Origin: Gnetum montanum
Taxonomy: Eukaryota; Streptophyta; Gnetopsida; Gnetales; Gnetaceae
DNA: 64,000 bases
Reading direction: 5' to 3'
Assembly (NCBI GenBank): GCA_015680685.1
Contig: MNCI01015499.1
Coordinates: 569,503-633,502, forward strand
The position numbers were made by a program, and so were the translations under genes. Below are positions 1 through 12,159 of the stretch, one piece after another. Each line of letters opens with the position of its first letter. The stretch's first letter is position 1. The notes beneath the pieces are model-generated. The model was not told the origin of the DNA and made no database searches. It worked only from the letters and a program-made list of their open reading frames with translations.

Positions 1-206
1 TGCAACCCGTCGAATCGAATCGTTTCACGCAACATTCGTAATCTCCATCGGTTTACTGATTTAGTAAGTCCCTGTCTGATCGACAAGACCGTTCATGGCA
101 CTATGGATTCATTTTCTCCAGCATAGCCCTTGCACGGATCCGTGGTTAAGACTGTATACACAGGTTTTGTTTGGTATTCCAGCTGCCGACATTTTCCGTT
201 GTTACA
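1..206 (+). mobile_element. 3' end of an LTR, family S (truncated by window edge)
   Basis: The stretch aligns by eye with the last ~200 bp of the solo LTR at 60438-62057: shared blocks include the run around gtccctgtctgatcgacaag, the gatccgtggtta block and the terminal tccgt-gttaca. It ends in CA at 206, as LTRs do. No primer-binding-site-like TGG block follows, so this is the end of a 3' LTR or of a solo LTR, not a 5' LTR. The next five bases (gacgg, 207-211) would be one target duplication; its partner is outside the window. It interrupts an old antisense-gene copy. Confidence 0.75.
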
Positions 207-989
207 GACGGGGGAGGTGCTACAAACACCTCCTTAGAGTTAATCTCACCAACAGCCCACTTCTCATCTAACCAATTTTGGATCATGCATCACTCATATG
301 CCTTCAGGTGATGGGAGATAGAGGTCTTCAAATCATATCCTATCTACTCAATCAAAACTACTAGAACGTTCATGTTAGACAAGAAAACCTCTAAGGCAGT
401 GTAGGTTAAGGCTAAAGCATCCAAATCATCATGCAGGCCATCTTCATCAACTCAAAACCTGGCAATCAATCATAGAACCATTAGCAATTTAACATAGCAA
501 GTAGAAAAAAAACATTGCATAAGCCATATAAGCACTTACCCTCTGATGCATAGACAATTTTAGGTGGGTTCTGGAATAGAGTATGCAATCATTGTGCAAC
601 AAAAAGGGTTTGTTCTTATTATAATAAGCAAACCCCATCATGCACCATACTCTAGAAAATTGTTGAACGCCCCTAGGACCTTTTCTTGAGTCCCCTAACC
701 CATCAATATTAGCAACAAGCTCATTTCAAATGAACTTAAGAATGTTCCGATTTGCCCAGGGTAGTAGCATCACAGTGATAGCAGTTGTAGCCTCAACTGC
801 CAAGTGTGATCACATGATCACATTGAATTGATACAATAGGTACTCTAGGAGCTCTTGGGCTCCTAGCTAGAACCACACCACCTAACAATCTACTGACATG
901 TTTGGCATAGGGGTGTTGGAAACAAGTTTGCTCATGCAACATAGGATGCCAACAAGCTCAACTATAATCAAAATAGGTTTTAGCAACAC
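207..989 (-). pseudogene. Ancient copy of the antisense FCP1-like gene, exons 2 and 3 (element A)
   Basis: Read on the minus strand, 989-540 gives a degenerate peptide starting near LLKPILIIVELVGIL, matching exon 2 of the three younger copies (KPFLLVVELVGVL). It is bounded by an AG acceptor at 990-991 and a GTAAGT donor at 534-539, so the exon is 450 bp, the same length as in elements I, II and III. An 81-bp intron ends in TTGCCAG, and exon 3 (458 down to about 207) reads VDEDGLHDD-LDALALTYTALEVF, matching VDKDGICVNDDGLALAHTALEIF. Several stop codons are present and the LTR at 1-206 cuts exon 3. Exon 1 and exons 4-8 are not seen. The glutamate that replaces the first catalytic aspartate is already present here, so it predates the split of these copies. 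Confidence 0.72.
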
Positions 990-2868
990 CTTGTAATCAT
1001 TAACAGGAAAAGCATTAGTATACATGCATAGATACAAAATGTTGATATACATATTATAAATCTCTAACATAAATTAGCAGAAATGCCTAATTTTAAAAAT
1101 ACACCCTAGGGCCTCACGAGTGTAGGACGTTGATTAACTCATTCGACGCACCTAGCAATCACTGGGGTATAGCATGTTTTTGTAGGTTTAGCACTATGTG
1201 TTATAAGTTTAGCACTGTGCATAGTTAGTAAATTTTTTTTAACTCTAAACTACCCCAGTGAGGAGCATAGTCCCAAAAAATAGACATTTTGGAAAACACA
1301 CACTTTGGGAAACATTTGGCAAACACTATGACCTTTAAAAAATAGGCATTTTAGCAAACACTTAGTGGGCTATGCTATGTGTAGAGGGCATAGTCCCATG
1401 AGCATGGAGAGCATAGTCCTTTCATGGTGCCATGCTCATCATGTCATACCCACCAAGGCCCCACCTTGTCCTTTACTGTTGTAGTAGGCCATGTCGCCTA
1501 CCACTACCAACAAGAAAAATTGAAAAAAAAAATGTAGCAGAATCCTATTTTCATTATGCCCACCGTAGTGTCCCCTCTCACTGTCATCAAAACTCCAATA
1601 GTGACCATGACCATGTCACACAGATTAAGATGGTGGCCATAGCTCCCATGGCCACACTGCAACTCATAAGGTGTAGGGCCCTAACCCACATGCTTCAAAA
1701 ATAGAAAAAATAAAAAAATGCTCAATGCCTACAGCCTTCAGAATGCTTGTGGCCCTCAAAACCTACATGGCCCTCAAGCCCTGTGAAGCTTGCATAGTTG
1801 AAAAACACTTCATGGGTCCAAAACCCCATGTGTGCCCTGACCTGTGCACAACCCCAGCCCACACGCAACCCTAGACACTGCATAGCTACAACATAAAAAG
1901 TTAAAAAAATAGAAAAATGATGATGACATGGGATGGTAGCTATAGCTCCTTATGGCTATGCTATAGCACACAATGGTAGCCATGTCCCCCCTATGGCTAC
2001 ATTTTGGTGCATAGTGGTGGCCATGGCCCCTACATTCATGTTGTGGAGTGCAGTACGCAAAACCTTCCTACATAGCAAAAACCCTCCCCACCACCACACC
2101 ACACCATGAATGGTTCATAGTCATGATGGCCACTGCCATGGCAGGGTGTGCAAGGTGATGCATAGGACTACGCTTCCAAACCCTCAATCCAAGAAAAATA
2201 GAAAATGAAACAAAAAATAAAGGTAAGGAGGAGAGTGTAGTCAGTTTACCTAGCTAACGTGGATGGCCTCCTCTCCTCCATGTGTGCCTGTGGTAGGTGG
2301 CTCAGTGCTCTCTCTCTCTTGGCAACGTTCGCCAACCTTGGGTAAAGGCATCCACTTCGATGCATCATCTTTTCCTTAACTATGCTCTCTATTGACGACA
2401 AAGGAAAAATCAGTAGCAAGGCTATGCTCCCAACATCATAGTGAAATGGTAAAAATGATAAGTTACTATGGTAAAATTGTGTCTATATCCTCTTGAAGTC
2501 ATTTGATGGCCCACCAACTAGGGACTATGCTCACCACCAAACACCTAGTGGAGAGCGTATTTGGGTGATAGCACAAACAACCATATTTAGTCCAAAACCA
2601 TGATTTTTTGCTACCTTGTAAATTCCTAAGTTAATTCCACTCCTTGAGCATGACCAGCCCTCCCTAGAATGGCATGTTTGGTGCATCTGTGGCCTACCGA
2701 GGCCTAAAATTGGCCTAAACATGTTCACTTCCCATAGCAACTTGGATACATGCTTAAACAAATTTCATTGAATTTCTTGTTCTCATTTATGCATATTAAA
2801 TTTGTCAAAAAAGCACCACTTGATGCTTTTCTAGTTTATTTTTTGTATAACATGACATGGCTATGCAG
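990..2868. other. Element A, spacer between antisense gene and RT (equivalent to intron 1 plus promoter)
   Basis: By position this corresponds to intron 1, exon 1 and the promoter region of the antisense gene in element II (34387-36030). It is rich in short direct repeats built on gcatag/ctatgc (for example around 1255-1420 and 1915-2050), which look like C-to-T decayed GCGTAG/CTACGC motifs. I could not find a convincing exon 1 or TATA box. The right end, ...ctatgcag before gagcag at 2869, resembles the splice-acceptor-like GCAG before the RT block of element II. Confidence 0.4.
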
Positions 2869-4740
2869 GAGCAGATCTTCTCACCCTTGGTCCTCACGAT
2901 GCCTTACAATGATATTAAGTAATACATTGACCCTCATTGCCTAGACCTCAAGCCTATAGCCTCCAAAAAATACATGACATCCATAGAAGCACCACTAGAT
3001 TGGCCCAACCATCTAGTTAAGGCCCTTGACCTAGAGGCAGGGGACATCACAAAGGATCCCCTTGTCAAGATCCTTGTGATATTGCACAATGGCAAGGCAA
3101 GAATGCTAAAATTAAGCTCCTCGCTAGAATCCTAGCATGCTCAAGACATTGTTAGAGTGCTTAATGATAACATTAAAGCATTTTCATGGTCATACGAGGA
3201 CATGTTAGGCCTAGATCCCTAGTTAGTCTAGCATAACATCATTCTTGATCCTTGCATTAAACCAGTTAAACAAAAAGAATGCAAGGTTCAACCTGAGGTG
3301 GTGTTGGCAATCTGTGATGAGATCACTAGGCTTTACAAGGATGGTTTCATCTGAGCTATTGATTATGCAGACTAGGTCTCCAACATCATAGTTGTTCCTA
3401 AAGAAAAATGAAAGTATTACACATTTTCATAGACTTCTGGGATCTAAACAAGGTAATCATCAAAGACAACTTCTCGTCACCCAATATCGATTAACTGATT
3501 GATACCAAGGCTGGACACACCTTGTTTTCCTTCATGGATGGGTTCTTAGGCTACAATCAGATTAATATCAACCTTGAGCACTAGCTCAATATAACCTTCA
3601 TGACCCCCTAGGGTACGTTTTGCTACAGAATGATGCCTTTTGGACTAAAGAACGTAGGAGAAACATACCAATGAGCAATGACATACATCTTTAGTGACAA
3701 CATGCTAAGTTTTCTCAATGACTACGTAGATGATATAGTAGTTAAGTCCAAAGCAATCCACAACCATGCAAATGACTTATACTTAGTGCTTAAACATTGC
3801 CTAAAAAAAGAGCTTAGGTTAAACCCAAAGAAGTATGTTTTTGACATTAGAACCGATAGGAGGCTTAGCTTTGTAGTATTCAAAGTAGGTATACATGTAG
3901 ATCCTGACAAGGTTAAGGCCATAACCAACTTAGTGCCACTAGCTAACCTTAAGGAGATATGAGGGTTGCAAGGTAGAATATAATTCATATGTAGATTTAT
4001 CACTTGATTAACTAACAAGCTACAACCAATGTAACATTTGCTCAAGAAAGGAGTCCACTTCGAGTGGATAGCTTAGTGCCAACAAGCATTCAACAACATT
4101 AAGAAAGAGCTAGCACAACTGCCTACGGTTCACCCTCCACAAGGAGATAAGCCTTTTTACAATTACCTTGCCACTTCTGACATGTCCATCACTTCTCTAC
4201 TTTGTCACAAGTGAGATGATAGCGTAGAGGTCCTAGTCTACTACCTAAGACATGCATTAGTGCCCATGAAATGAGATACAATGACATGGAGAAGTATTGT
4301 CTTGCCCTAGTCTTCTCGTTAAAGAAGTGGAGGCATTACCTCTTCCATAGCCAAGTTAACATCATTTGCAAGAACAACGTACTTCGAGCTATAATAATGA
4401 ATATCTACAAAAGTAATCACATTGCATGGCAAAAAGCAATAATAGTGAAGTTTGACCTACATTATGTTGCACAATCTTCAACGAAAGGCCAAGCTATAGC
4501 CACACAACTCATGGCTTCACCAATAAATGATCAAGCTACCATAGATCCTAAATTCCAAGATGATCATGTTAGTAGTATTAGCCAAGTGCCCAAAAACTAT
4601 GAGGCACTCCTGCATTTTGATGAAGCTTCAACCTCTCAAAAGGGGTACCACCATTACTATTATCATTTGGGGAGATCCAACCCTTCGCATATCATCTCGC
4701 ATTTTCTTGCACTAACAATGTGGCAGAGTATAAAGGTCTT
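2869..4740 (+). pseudogene. Element A RT, RNase H and start of archaeal-type RNase H, decayed
   Basis: Translated in shifting frames, the stretch follows the Tat RT-RNase H order. Landmarks are an IKAFSWSYEDMLGLDP-like start (about 3170-3220), a YVDDIVVKSK catalytic box at about 3721-3750, ELRLNPKKYVF, then the RNase H blocks FYNYLATSDMSITSLLC and CLALVFSLKKWRHYLFHSQ (4300-4360). From about 4600 an archaeal-type RNase H begins (FDEASTS; then TNNVAEYKGL at about 4710-4740). Many stops and frameshifts are present. The match breaks off at 4740 inside that second RNase H, and no integrase follows. It is far more diverged than elements I-III, so it is an older member of the same lineage. Confidence 0.75.
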
Positions 4741-5720
4741 CTCTCCTAGATGGGAGCATAGTAAGCCTCTCGTGAATAGCGTAGTTGACACTATGCTTGA
4801 TCCTAGTTAAAAGCATAGTTAGCCTCTCATGGAGAGCATAGTTAGCACAAAGTCCAATTTTGCAAATTTTTTCTAAGTGCTAAGACTACACTCTCCCTTA
4901 GATGGGAGCATAGTCAACCTCTCATGGAGAGCATAGTCAGCACAAAGGCTAGTTTTGCAATTTTTTTCTAATGCTGAGACTATGCTCTTCCCTAGATGAA
5001 AATGTAGTTAACCTCTTGTGGAGAGCATAGTTAGCCTCTTGTGGAGAGGGTAATAAGCAAAAGACCATTTTTTGCAAATTTTTTTAAGTGTTGACACTAC
5101 GATCTTTCTTAGATGGGAGCATAGTTAGTGTCTCGTAGAGAGCATAGTCAACATAAAGGCCATTTTTTCACAGTTTTTTCTAACTATTAAGACTACACTC
5201 TCCCCCAACTATGAGTGTAGTCAACCTCTCGTAGAGGGTGCAGTCAACACCAAGGCCATTTTTCGTAGTTTTGTCTAAGTGTTGAGACTATGTTCTTCCC
5301 CAAATGGGTGCATAGTCAGCCTCTTGTAGAGAGCTTAGTCAACATGAAGGCCATTTTTTCATAGTTTTGTCTAAGTGTTACAACTACACTCTCCCCCAAA
5401 TGGAAGCATAGTCAACCTCTCATAGAGAATGTAGTCAGTAGAAGGCTAGTTTTGCAAATTTTTCTTAAGTGCTGACACTACACTCGACCCGAGTTGAGAG
5501 CGTAGTCAACTTCTTGTGAAGAGCATAGTCAGCCTCTTTTAGAGAGTGTAGTCAGCAGGAAGCAAGTTTTCACAAGTTTTGGCAAGTCCCTGGACTATGT
5601 TCATCCCTAGTTGGAAGCGTAGTCAACCTCCCATGGAGAACGTAGTATGCAAAAGCCCATTTTCTCATAGATTTTACCAACATTAAGACTATGCTCTCCA
5701 CCAACCTAGAGCGTGGTTAG
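4741..5720 (+). repeat. Tandem repeat, about nine units of about 95-115 bp
   Basis: Each unit combines gagcatagtca(gc/ac)ctct, a T-rich block (ttttgcaaatttttt) and a block like gactacactctcccctag. The T-rich block recurs near 4860, 4955, 5067, 5164, 5260, 5354, 5451, 5569 and 5661. The motif gagcatag is consistent with decayed GAGCGTAG. Tandem repeats in the noncoding or LTR parts of Tat/Ogre elements are an established phenomenon; here they follow the break in RNase H directly. Confidence 0.75.
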
Positions 5721-6890
5721 CCATAGCAGTCTTTGGTAGCCTCCAAAGCATAGCAACAATGCTTAGTTCAGCTCCAGAATGTAGTTAACTTAACTTCAGC
5801 AAGCATAGTCAGCAAGATACTTCCTTTTTGTATCCCCTTTTGCCCCAAAACTATAACTATGGTTGACCCCACATGAGAGTGTGGAAAGCATAATCCCACA
5901 AATCATAGTCTCTGGCTTTCATTTTTCAAGTACCCTATGATCTTCTTGGCACACACATGTGGTTAGCAATGTAGTCACCGTCTCACAGTCTCGCAGAGTT
6001 TGGTAGAGCACAACAAAGCACAACGCCACTAGTCCCATTGGTACACCACGTGAATAGTGACTACACTAAGCATAGTCCCAACCATCTGCTCTACCATGTG
6101 ACAACCATCCTACATTTTTTGCTAACCCTAGACACATATATACCTACACCCTCAAAGTTTTCAAGATTGACAAATGAAAGGGTTGACAAATCCAAGGAGC
6201 ACATGGGAGAAAACCAAAGGTATTTTGGTGAACCAAGAAGAGGTAAATTTGCAAACCACCACAGACTTCCACAACCCAAAATAACACTATAGCTAATGGT
6301 ACACCATAGTGAACAACCCAGTAGATGCAAACACCTTGACAGAATGTCGATCTTTACAACCAGACACCTTGGAGACTATGACTATGTTGTCAACTATACT
6401 TGTTGTACATCACGTACCTTCTAATTCCTTGTGGTGTTAACTATGCTCAACCCTAGTTGGGGTGGTGTTTCTCTTCACTCTCTTTTTCCTTGCATTTTCT
6501 GCACTTTATTTGCATTTTTTCGCTATTTTATCACATAGTCACATTGAAACTATGCTTGGGTGATGGTTTCCACACATTGACATTGCCAACTCCATTGAAA
6601 CTCTTGACTATGATCATCCCCTCAGGCACCTCTTGACTATGCTCAAACCCACTAACACTGTTGACATTGGGAACACTGCAAACATCATCTGCACCCTTAG
6701 CACTGTCTTACATCATTGTTGCTGCTAAACATGTTGCACCCCCATTGCATCTAGTAAGTTTCAGTTCAATCAACTAGACCATTAAAGGCACCCTATCTTT
6801 GCCTCCAGCAAGCCCTTGTGTGGATTCAAGGTTAGGTTGTGCGCCCATGGACCTTGGTGTTCTAGCTACTGATGTTTTGGTCACTACACA
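5721..6890 (+). mobile_element. Strongly diverged LTR-like end of element A (family S type)
   Basis: The last ~130 bp (about 6755-6890) align with the end of the family-S LTRs: agaccattaaaggcacc, ccagcaagcccttg, ggatt-aaggtta and a final gat-tttt...tacaca match cognate blocks at 61940-62057 and 60-206. A TATA-like stretch (acatatatac at 6132-6141) lies upstream, about where the S LTR has its TATA box. The 5' boundary and target duplication are not recognisable. The 4741-5720 repeats may belong to its U3. Confidence 0.5.
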
Positions 6891-9791
6891 GTTGTAAGTT
6901 GTTATCCTTTCAATTAATACTTGTATTAATTTGTACATATAGTTAGTTTTAGATATCTATTTTGTACTTTTTGTACTTTTTTATTATTTTAGATCTTACT
7001 TGCTAAATGATTAAATGAATAAATATCTAATACTTAAATTAAATTACTAATTAACTATTTTGTTAGCTAACTAACCTGACATAGAGTATTCATTTCTACT
7101 TCTCATACACATCCTAAATATATATTAACATTGTTGTGTTGCCAAGTATATACTACTAGGTGCACCAACTATCCACTACTAGGATTACCAAGCAAGCATT
7201 AATATATAATGCTTGAAGTGTTCATACTTATGTTGCTTATGAATAGTAATATTAATTACTTAAGAATAAGAATGTAAATTTCATATAAAGTAAATTACTG
7301 AAAAGTAGAATTATGCTAGTTTAAGTGCTATAATCGATAGATGAAATCTTAATTTTATTGGCGTCCATATAAATGTGTCCAAGTACATATGTACTTGAAT
7401 TAAATACCATACAATTTATTAAATCCATGTAGTGGGCACTCAAAGGGAAAATATTCTAACTTTCACAGAAGATAACTACAAGAATTTGGCTAAGCTATGA
7501 TTGACAAGAACCATAAATGTGAGGGATATGTGCATTTATGTAGGCAACACCTACATCAATGTCAATGTACCTACATCAATGCGTCACAAGATATGTTGAT
7601 CAAGATACATCAATAGGGCTACGTCGATAGGCATGCATCGATGTAGCATGTCTTATTGATGGTTCATCATTAACTAAGTGTCATTAGTAAGGGATTTTAG
7701 GGAAACCAACATTCATTAGATAGTAACAATGTATCTAACCCTTCTAATCTCTTCTCTAAGCAAGTAATCTCAATAATTCTTATCACCTTTTTTATATTAA
7801 GTTATAGTCATGACTAACAAAACCTTTATAGGAGACATCATTACAACATGTTATAATTAAGTTTAGATGACCAAATTTCATGCATATGTGAATTTAATAA
7901 GGATAACATGGGAAAATAAAAGTTTTTAGTTTTCTACATGTATTACTCCTCGAGATGATTCCAACAACACTAATTTAAATTTAAATTTACACTTTACTTG
8001 AAATTTACACTTATAATTAGAAAGTTATGCTATGAGAAATTTCTAGTAAAGTGTAAATTTAAATTAAATTTATAAATATTAAAATTAAAATCAATAAGTT
8101 TTAAAATTTGTAATTGAACTTATGACTTGTTTCTAAACAAAAACAATTCTTCATGATCCTATCACTAGTGAATAGAATAAACCTCTAGGTTATGTTAATA
8201 TTCATAAATATACTATATTTATTTTATGTTTTAAAAATATTTCATTAAGAAAAATGAATTCTAATAATGAGGTTTAATATCACACAAGCCTATAGCTAGC
8301 ATTTTAATAAGGACTACAAATTTTAACCATTGTTGGAGCATAATCACTATCATTACTCATTGCATTACTATTGTCTCTCCTACCACTTGTCACTCTATCC
8401 TTCTATTGCTCTTTACTAGCTACCATTTCTTGCCTACCTTCACATGCACCATCATCCTTTTTCATAAATGTCTACATCCTCCAACACACACAAGCTCTTG
8501 TGCATACTTGTCATGCCCTCTAATGTGAAATTTGTCAACATGCCCATTGATCCTTCTATTATTATTGCATTTCCTATGTCATCCTCCTTTGCACATGCTA
8601 CCATCCTCACCATCATTGTACATACTACTATTCTAATTATTTCTCTTGCTACATATTCCTTTCATTTCATCATCATTTCCACAATGAAACCCTTGCAAAG
8701 GTAGGGATCTTTGATGTTTTTTGACATTGAAAATACTATAGGTTCATACCAAGCTAGTATCCCAGGATACTAGTGGTCTATACTACCCTAATGTTGATAG
8801 ATAATGGAAGCACCTGTGATCCATACCAATCCAACATTGATAGCCACTCATGATCCACACTAGGCTAAATAGGTAGGAAAAGACTATTTAAAAGAAACCA
8901 AAAATCACGAAGTTAAAATTAAATTATAAACTATGATAAAATATGAATGACCCAGCAAGTGGGTTGATTGTTATCAACTTTGATGAAAAACTAAAAGTTA
9001 AGTGCATTGGTCCTAGAGTAGTATTGGGATGAATGACCTATTTGGAAGCTCTTGGGAAGACTTAAAAAATTCATGCCCTAATTTTTTACTTCAAACAGCT
9101 ATAAATTTCAATTCTAGAAGCCTTATTGAATAAATGAATAGTTGCTTTTGGTAGATCTAGACCTTTGAGATGTGATGGTATGGTTAGATTCAACATATGG
9201 GATCTTGAATTAGTTTTAAATTCCATCCTTTAAATTATGCTTCAATATCATTAGGAATTAAAATCATCATAGCTTAAACATCCAATGTCCATTTTGATTG
9301 AATAAATAGTCATTTATAATATTTTTGTCTTCTATATCTAATGGTACTGTTATATTGGTCATACAAGAACCCAATAATTAGGTGATAGTTTAAATTTTGC
9401 TTTAAGAGATAAATAATTTTACTAACTTTAGATCTTCAAAAACATAATTATCATTTCTAATAAATTTATCCTTTTATCACATGATTAGAAAAATAGAATG
9501 TATTCATTTCCATGAAGTCCTTAGGTGAAGACTAATAAGCTTTACAACCAAACCTAGGTTTATGAACCTTAGTTGATAATTGGTCATACTATTGGAGTTA
9601 GTTTTCTAAGGAGGGTCTAAAGGTTATTAGGAGTCTAGGAAATTAAGAAAAATTATACCAAATGAGTTGAAAATTTAAAGGATTAGTTGAAAAATTAATA
9701 ATGCAAGGAAGAATTATATTAATCTAATAAGTAACAAAATCATTTAGTTGAGATCGATCATCATGGAGAATCATAATATTGTCTTGAAAAG
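6891..9791. other. AT-rich spacer without recognisable genes
   Basis: No reading frame of convincing composition or domain content is seen on either strand. Notable details are the foldback at 7972-8070, a short repeat of ctacatcaatg near 7550-7582, and a 20-bp imperfect palindrome at 8754-8773 (9-bp arms, ctagtatcc). The rest is AT-rich, presumably decayed repeat or intergenic DNA. Confidence 0.6.
7972..8070. repeat. Foldback: ~34-bp inverted repeat with 30-bp loop
   Basis: The left arm, 7972-8006, and right arm, 8037-8070, are reverse complements except for one indel and one mismatch. The arms contain the non-trivial core TTTACACTTTACT, so this is not just AT-richness. The loop is 8007-8036. 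It could be a small foldback/MITE-like element or a hairpin-RNA source; no target duplication was identified. Confidence 0.7.
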
Positions 9792-10765
9792 TGATATAGA
9801 GACACCTCTTTAAATCCCCTTATTTTTTCCTACATATGTGTTTTGTAGGTTTTTGGCTTGGTGAAGATATCTTGGAGGTCAATGAGATGTCTTTTTTAGG
9901 AGCTAGAACTGTGCAAGAGACATCTTGAATTTAGAGAAGACATCTTGGCTAAATATGAGAGTTCTCAAAGGAGGCGTCTTGTCCTAAGTAAAGACATCTC
10001 AAGGAAGATGTCTCTCCAAACCAAGATATGTCTTAGGCAAGAAATTTGGCCAAGGAGGAGACATCTCCCAAAAATATCAAATGTCTTTTTTGAAAGTTTT
10101 ATTTTTCAAGATGATCCAACAAGATCAAAGAAAATTTGTATGGCCATGGTAACTTCTGAAACCACCTATTCCAATTTGGAAAACAATCAGAGTATGTTGA
10201 AAAAGGATGGAAATAGTCAGAGAGAAGGTGAGAAGACTATGGAAATAATTGAAGAAACTCAAGTTGAGTTGAGGGAAGGTTCCTAGATTTCTTGTCTCCT
10301 TGTTGTTCATAAGTATTAATGTAATTCATAATTATTGGTACCATGAGCGAGAAAGGAAGATCTTGAGAGTGGAGAGCTCAACAAGAGAAGGTGTGTTGGC
10401 ATATTGAGTGAGTGCAATTGGTGATTGTAACTCCAAGGCCAACTTATGGTGTGTTGGCCTACGTGTTATATTCTCTTATGTCTTTCTTGTAAGTTGAGAT
10501 CTCAATACCAGGTTATGGGAGGATTTTCTATTAGTTTTGTATTACATTGAGAATAGTCATTGTGTTGTTGTAGAACCTCATGATCTGCAATATCATTAAG
10601 TAGGAAAGGTTTGGATATTTGTGGGTTTGGGGAACCCTATTGTAATCTTCTAATTGAATAATTGAAGATAGCTAGTTTTCTTTTTTTCTAACAAATTAAT
10701 TATCTTTTCATAATATCTAGATTTAGGTTTTGAAGGTCATTTAATTATGAAGTGAACCTACTCCA
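9792..10765 (+). mobile_element. 5' LTR of element E0
   Basis: It starts TGATATAGAGACACCTC and ends in CA just before a PBS-like block. Its first ~425 bp align with 14248-14671 (cacctcttt-aatcccctt, ggagctagaactgtg, gacatcttgaatt, ccaatttggaaa), which defines the LTR pair. Both copies are full of GACATCT/AGATGTC motifs. The exact 3' end is inferred from the PBS because the partner LTR is cut. Confidence 0.75.
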
Positions 10766-10772
10766 ATGTTAT

Positions 10773-10784
10773 TGGTATAAGAGC
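10773..10784 (+). other. Primer-binding site of element E0 (initiator-Met tRNA type)
   Basis: The sequence tggtataagagc differs by one base from TGGTATCAGAGC, the common plant LTR-retrotransposon PBS complementary to the initiator methionine tRNA. It lies 7 nt after the inferred LTR end. Confidence 0.65.
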
Positions 10785-10848
10785 TTTGTGTTTATTGTAG
10801 TTGTATTTATTGTTTCTTGGAATTGGTTAAGGATTTTGTCTAGTTTAG

Positions 10849-12150
10849 ATGGCATCCAAGAAGAAACATGTGCAAGCTCTAAATAGAGACATGGAGAGCA
10901 TGAAGTTTATCTTTTAGATGATGGTTGCTCAATTGGATGAAATCAACACAAGGTAGAGAAAAATACCAATCTTAGCCACATCCAGACATGTGAAGGTGAT
11001 GAGCATGCACGTTCAAATGAAGAAGTTTCACAACTAAGTAGAGATGGAGTGGATGAAGAGGAAGGATTATCAAGCTATGAGAGTGTAGAAAACCATTAGA
11101 CAAGAATTCCAATGGAAGTGAATCATATTCATCAAATGAGAATTCTAAGGGTTCCAATTATGTTAAATACTCTTCTCTAGACAAGCTTGATGAGGAAGAT
11201 GTGGCAAGGCTTGCTAGAACATTTAGAAATCTTGCAAGACTTTTGTACATTGAGTTGTTTACTTTCAATGATATAGATGAAATCAATGCTTTTGCAAGTT
11301 GGCTAAAGGTACTTGAAAAGAATTTCTAGTTGAAAGAGGTATCAAATAACTTGAGGATACCTATTTTTGAATCTAGATTAGAAGGTATGACTTCTACTTA
11401 GTGTTAAAAGAAGTCCCAAGATTATGAAAGACAAAATGATCAACCCATTAGAGATTGAGATTTGATGAAATACAAGTTGAAAAGAAAATTTAAATAGTCT
11501 CGTCAGAGGCAAGAGACTATTATGAAGTTGAAATTTTTAAGGCAAGGTGATAGGAATGTCAAAGAATTCTACATCGAATTTTGTGATCTATTTCATCAAG
11601 CTAAGGCAAACTAGGAGGAGTATGAACATGCTTCAATCTTTTTAGGAGGTCTCAAAATGACATACTAGGAGGATTTATGTTTTTATGAGCCACAAACTCT
11701 TGATGAGGCTTATGATTTGACACTCAAGGCTAAAATGAAATTAAGTGGATACCAAAATAGGAGAAAATGAACTTCCAAGGGGAAGGAGAACTCATCCAAA
11801 TCTAAAAATTGATCCAAGTCCAAATATAAAGATAAGGATGACAACTATGACAAGAAGAATGAAAGAGGTGATGAGAAGGGTAGAGCCAAGAAGAACCAAG
11901 CAAAGGAAGGCAAGGGTCAAGATAATAGCTCATAAAAAATTCAGTGCTTCAAGTATGAAGAATGGAAACATAGGTAATGAGAATGTCCATTTCACAAGGT
12001 ATCTAATGATAAGGATGTGCAAACCATGGATTTGAAGGCAACATCAAGCTAAGGTCTTCAAAGAGGTAATCCTAGTGTTCCAAAAATTAAGGATATCTCT
12101 AAATTAAATTCATGTCCATTTATGAGGAATGTGAACAAAGGAGATCATCC
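10849..12150 (+). pseudogene. E0 gag remnant
   Basis: An ATG at 10849 opens MASKKKHVQALNRDMESMKF, typical of plant gypsy gag starts. Further on come gag-domain-like segments (FNDIDEINAFASWLKVLEKNF near 11265-11325; QGDRNVKEFYIEFCDLFHQAK near 11543-11607; FYEPQTLDEAYDLTLKAK near 11682-11735) and a lysine-rich tail. A zinc knuckle is recognisable at 11945-11986 as C-x7-H-x4-C, with the second cysteine changed to tyrosine. In-frame stops are frequent, so the gene is dead. The motifs fit chromovirus-type gag better than the Tat gag found elsewhere in the window. Confidence 0.65.
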
Positions 12151-12159
12151 TAATAGAAT

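Noticed and set aside
1432-1704. 90-codon open frame on the plus strand
   Set aside because: Composition and position match the intron/promoter spacer of element A; no homologue among the other copies.
6891-9791. tRNA or other structured RNA genes in the AT-rich spacer
   Set aside because: I found no A/B-box pair with a cloverleaf; the foldback is a simple hairpin.
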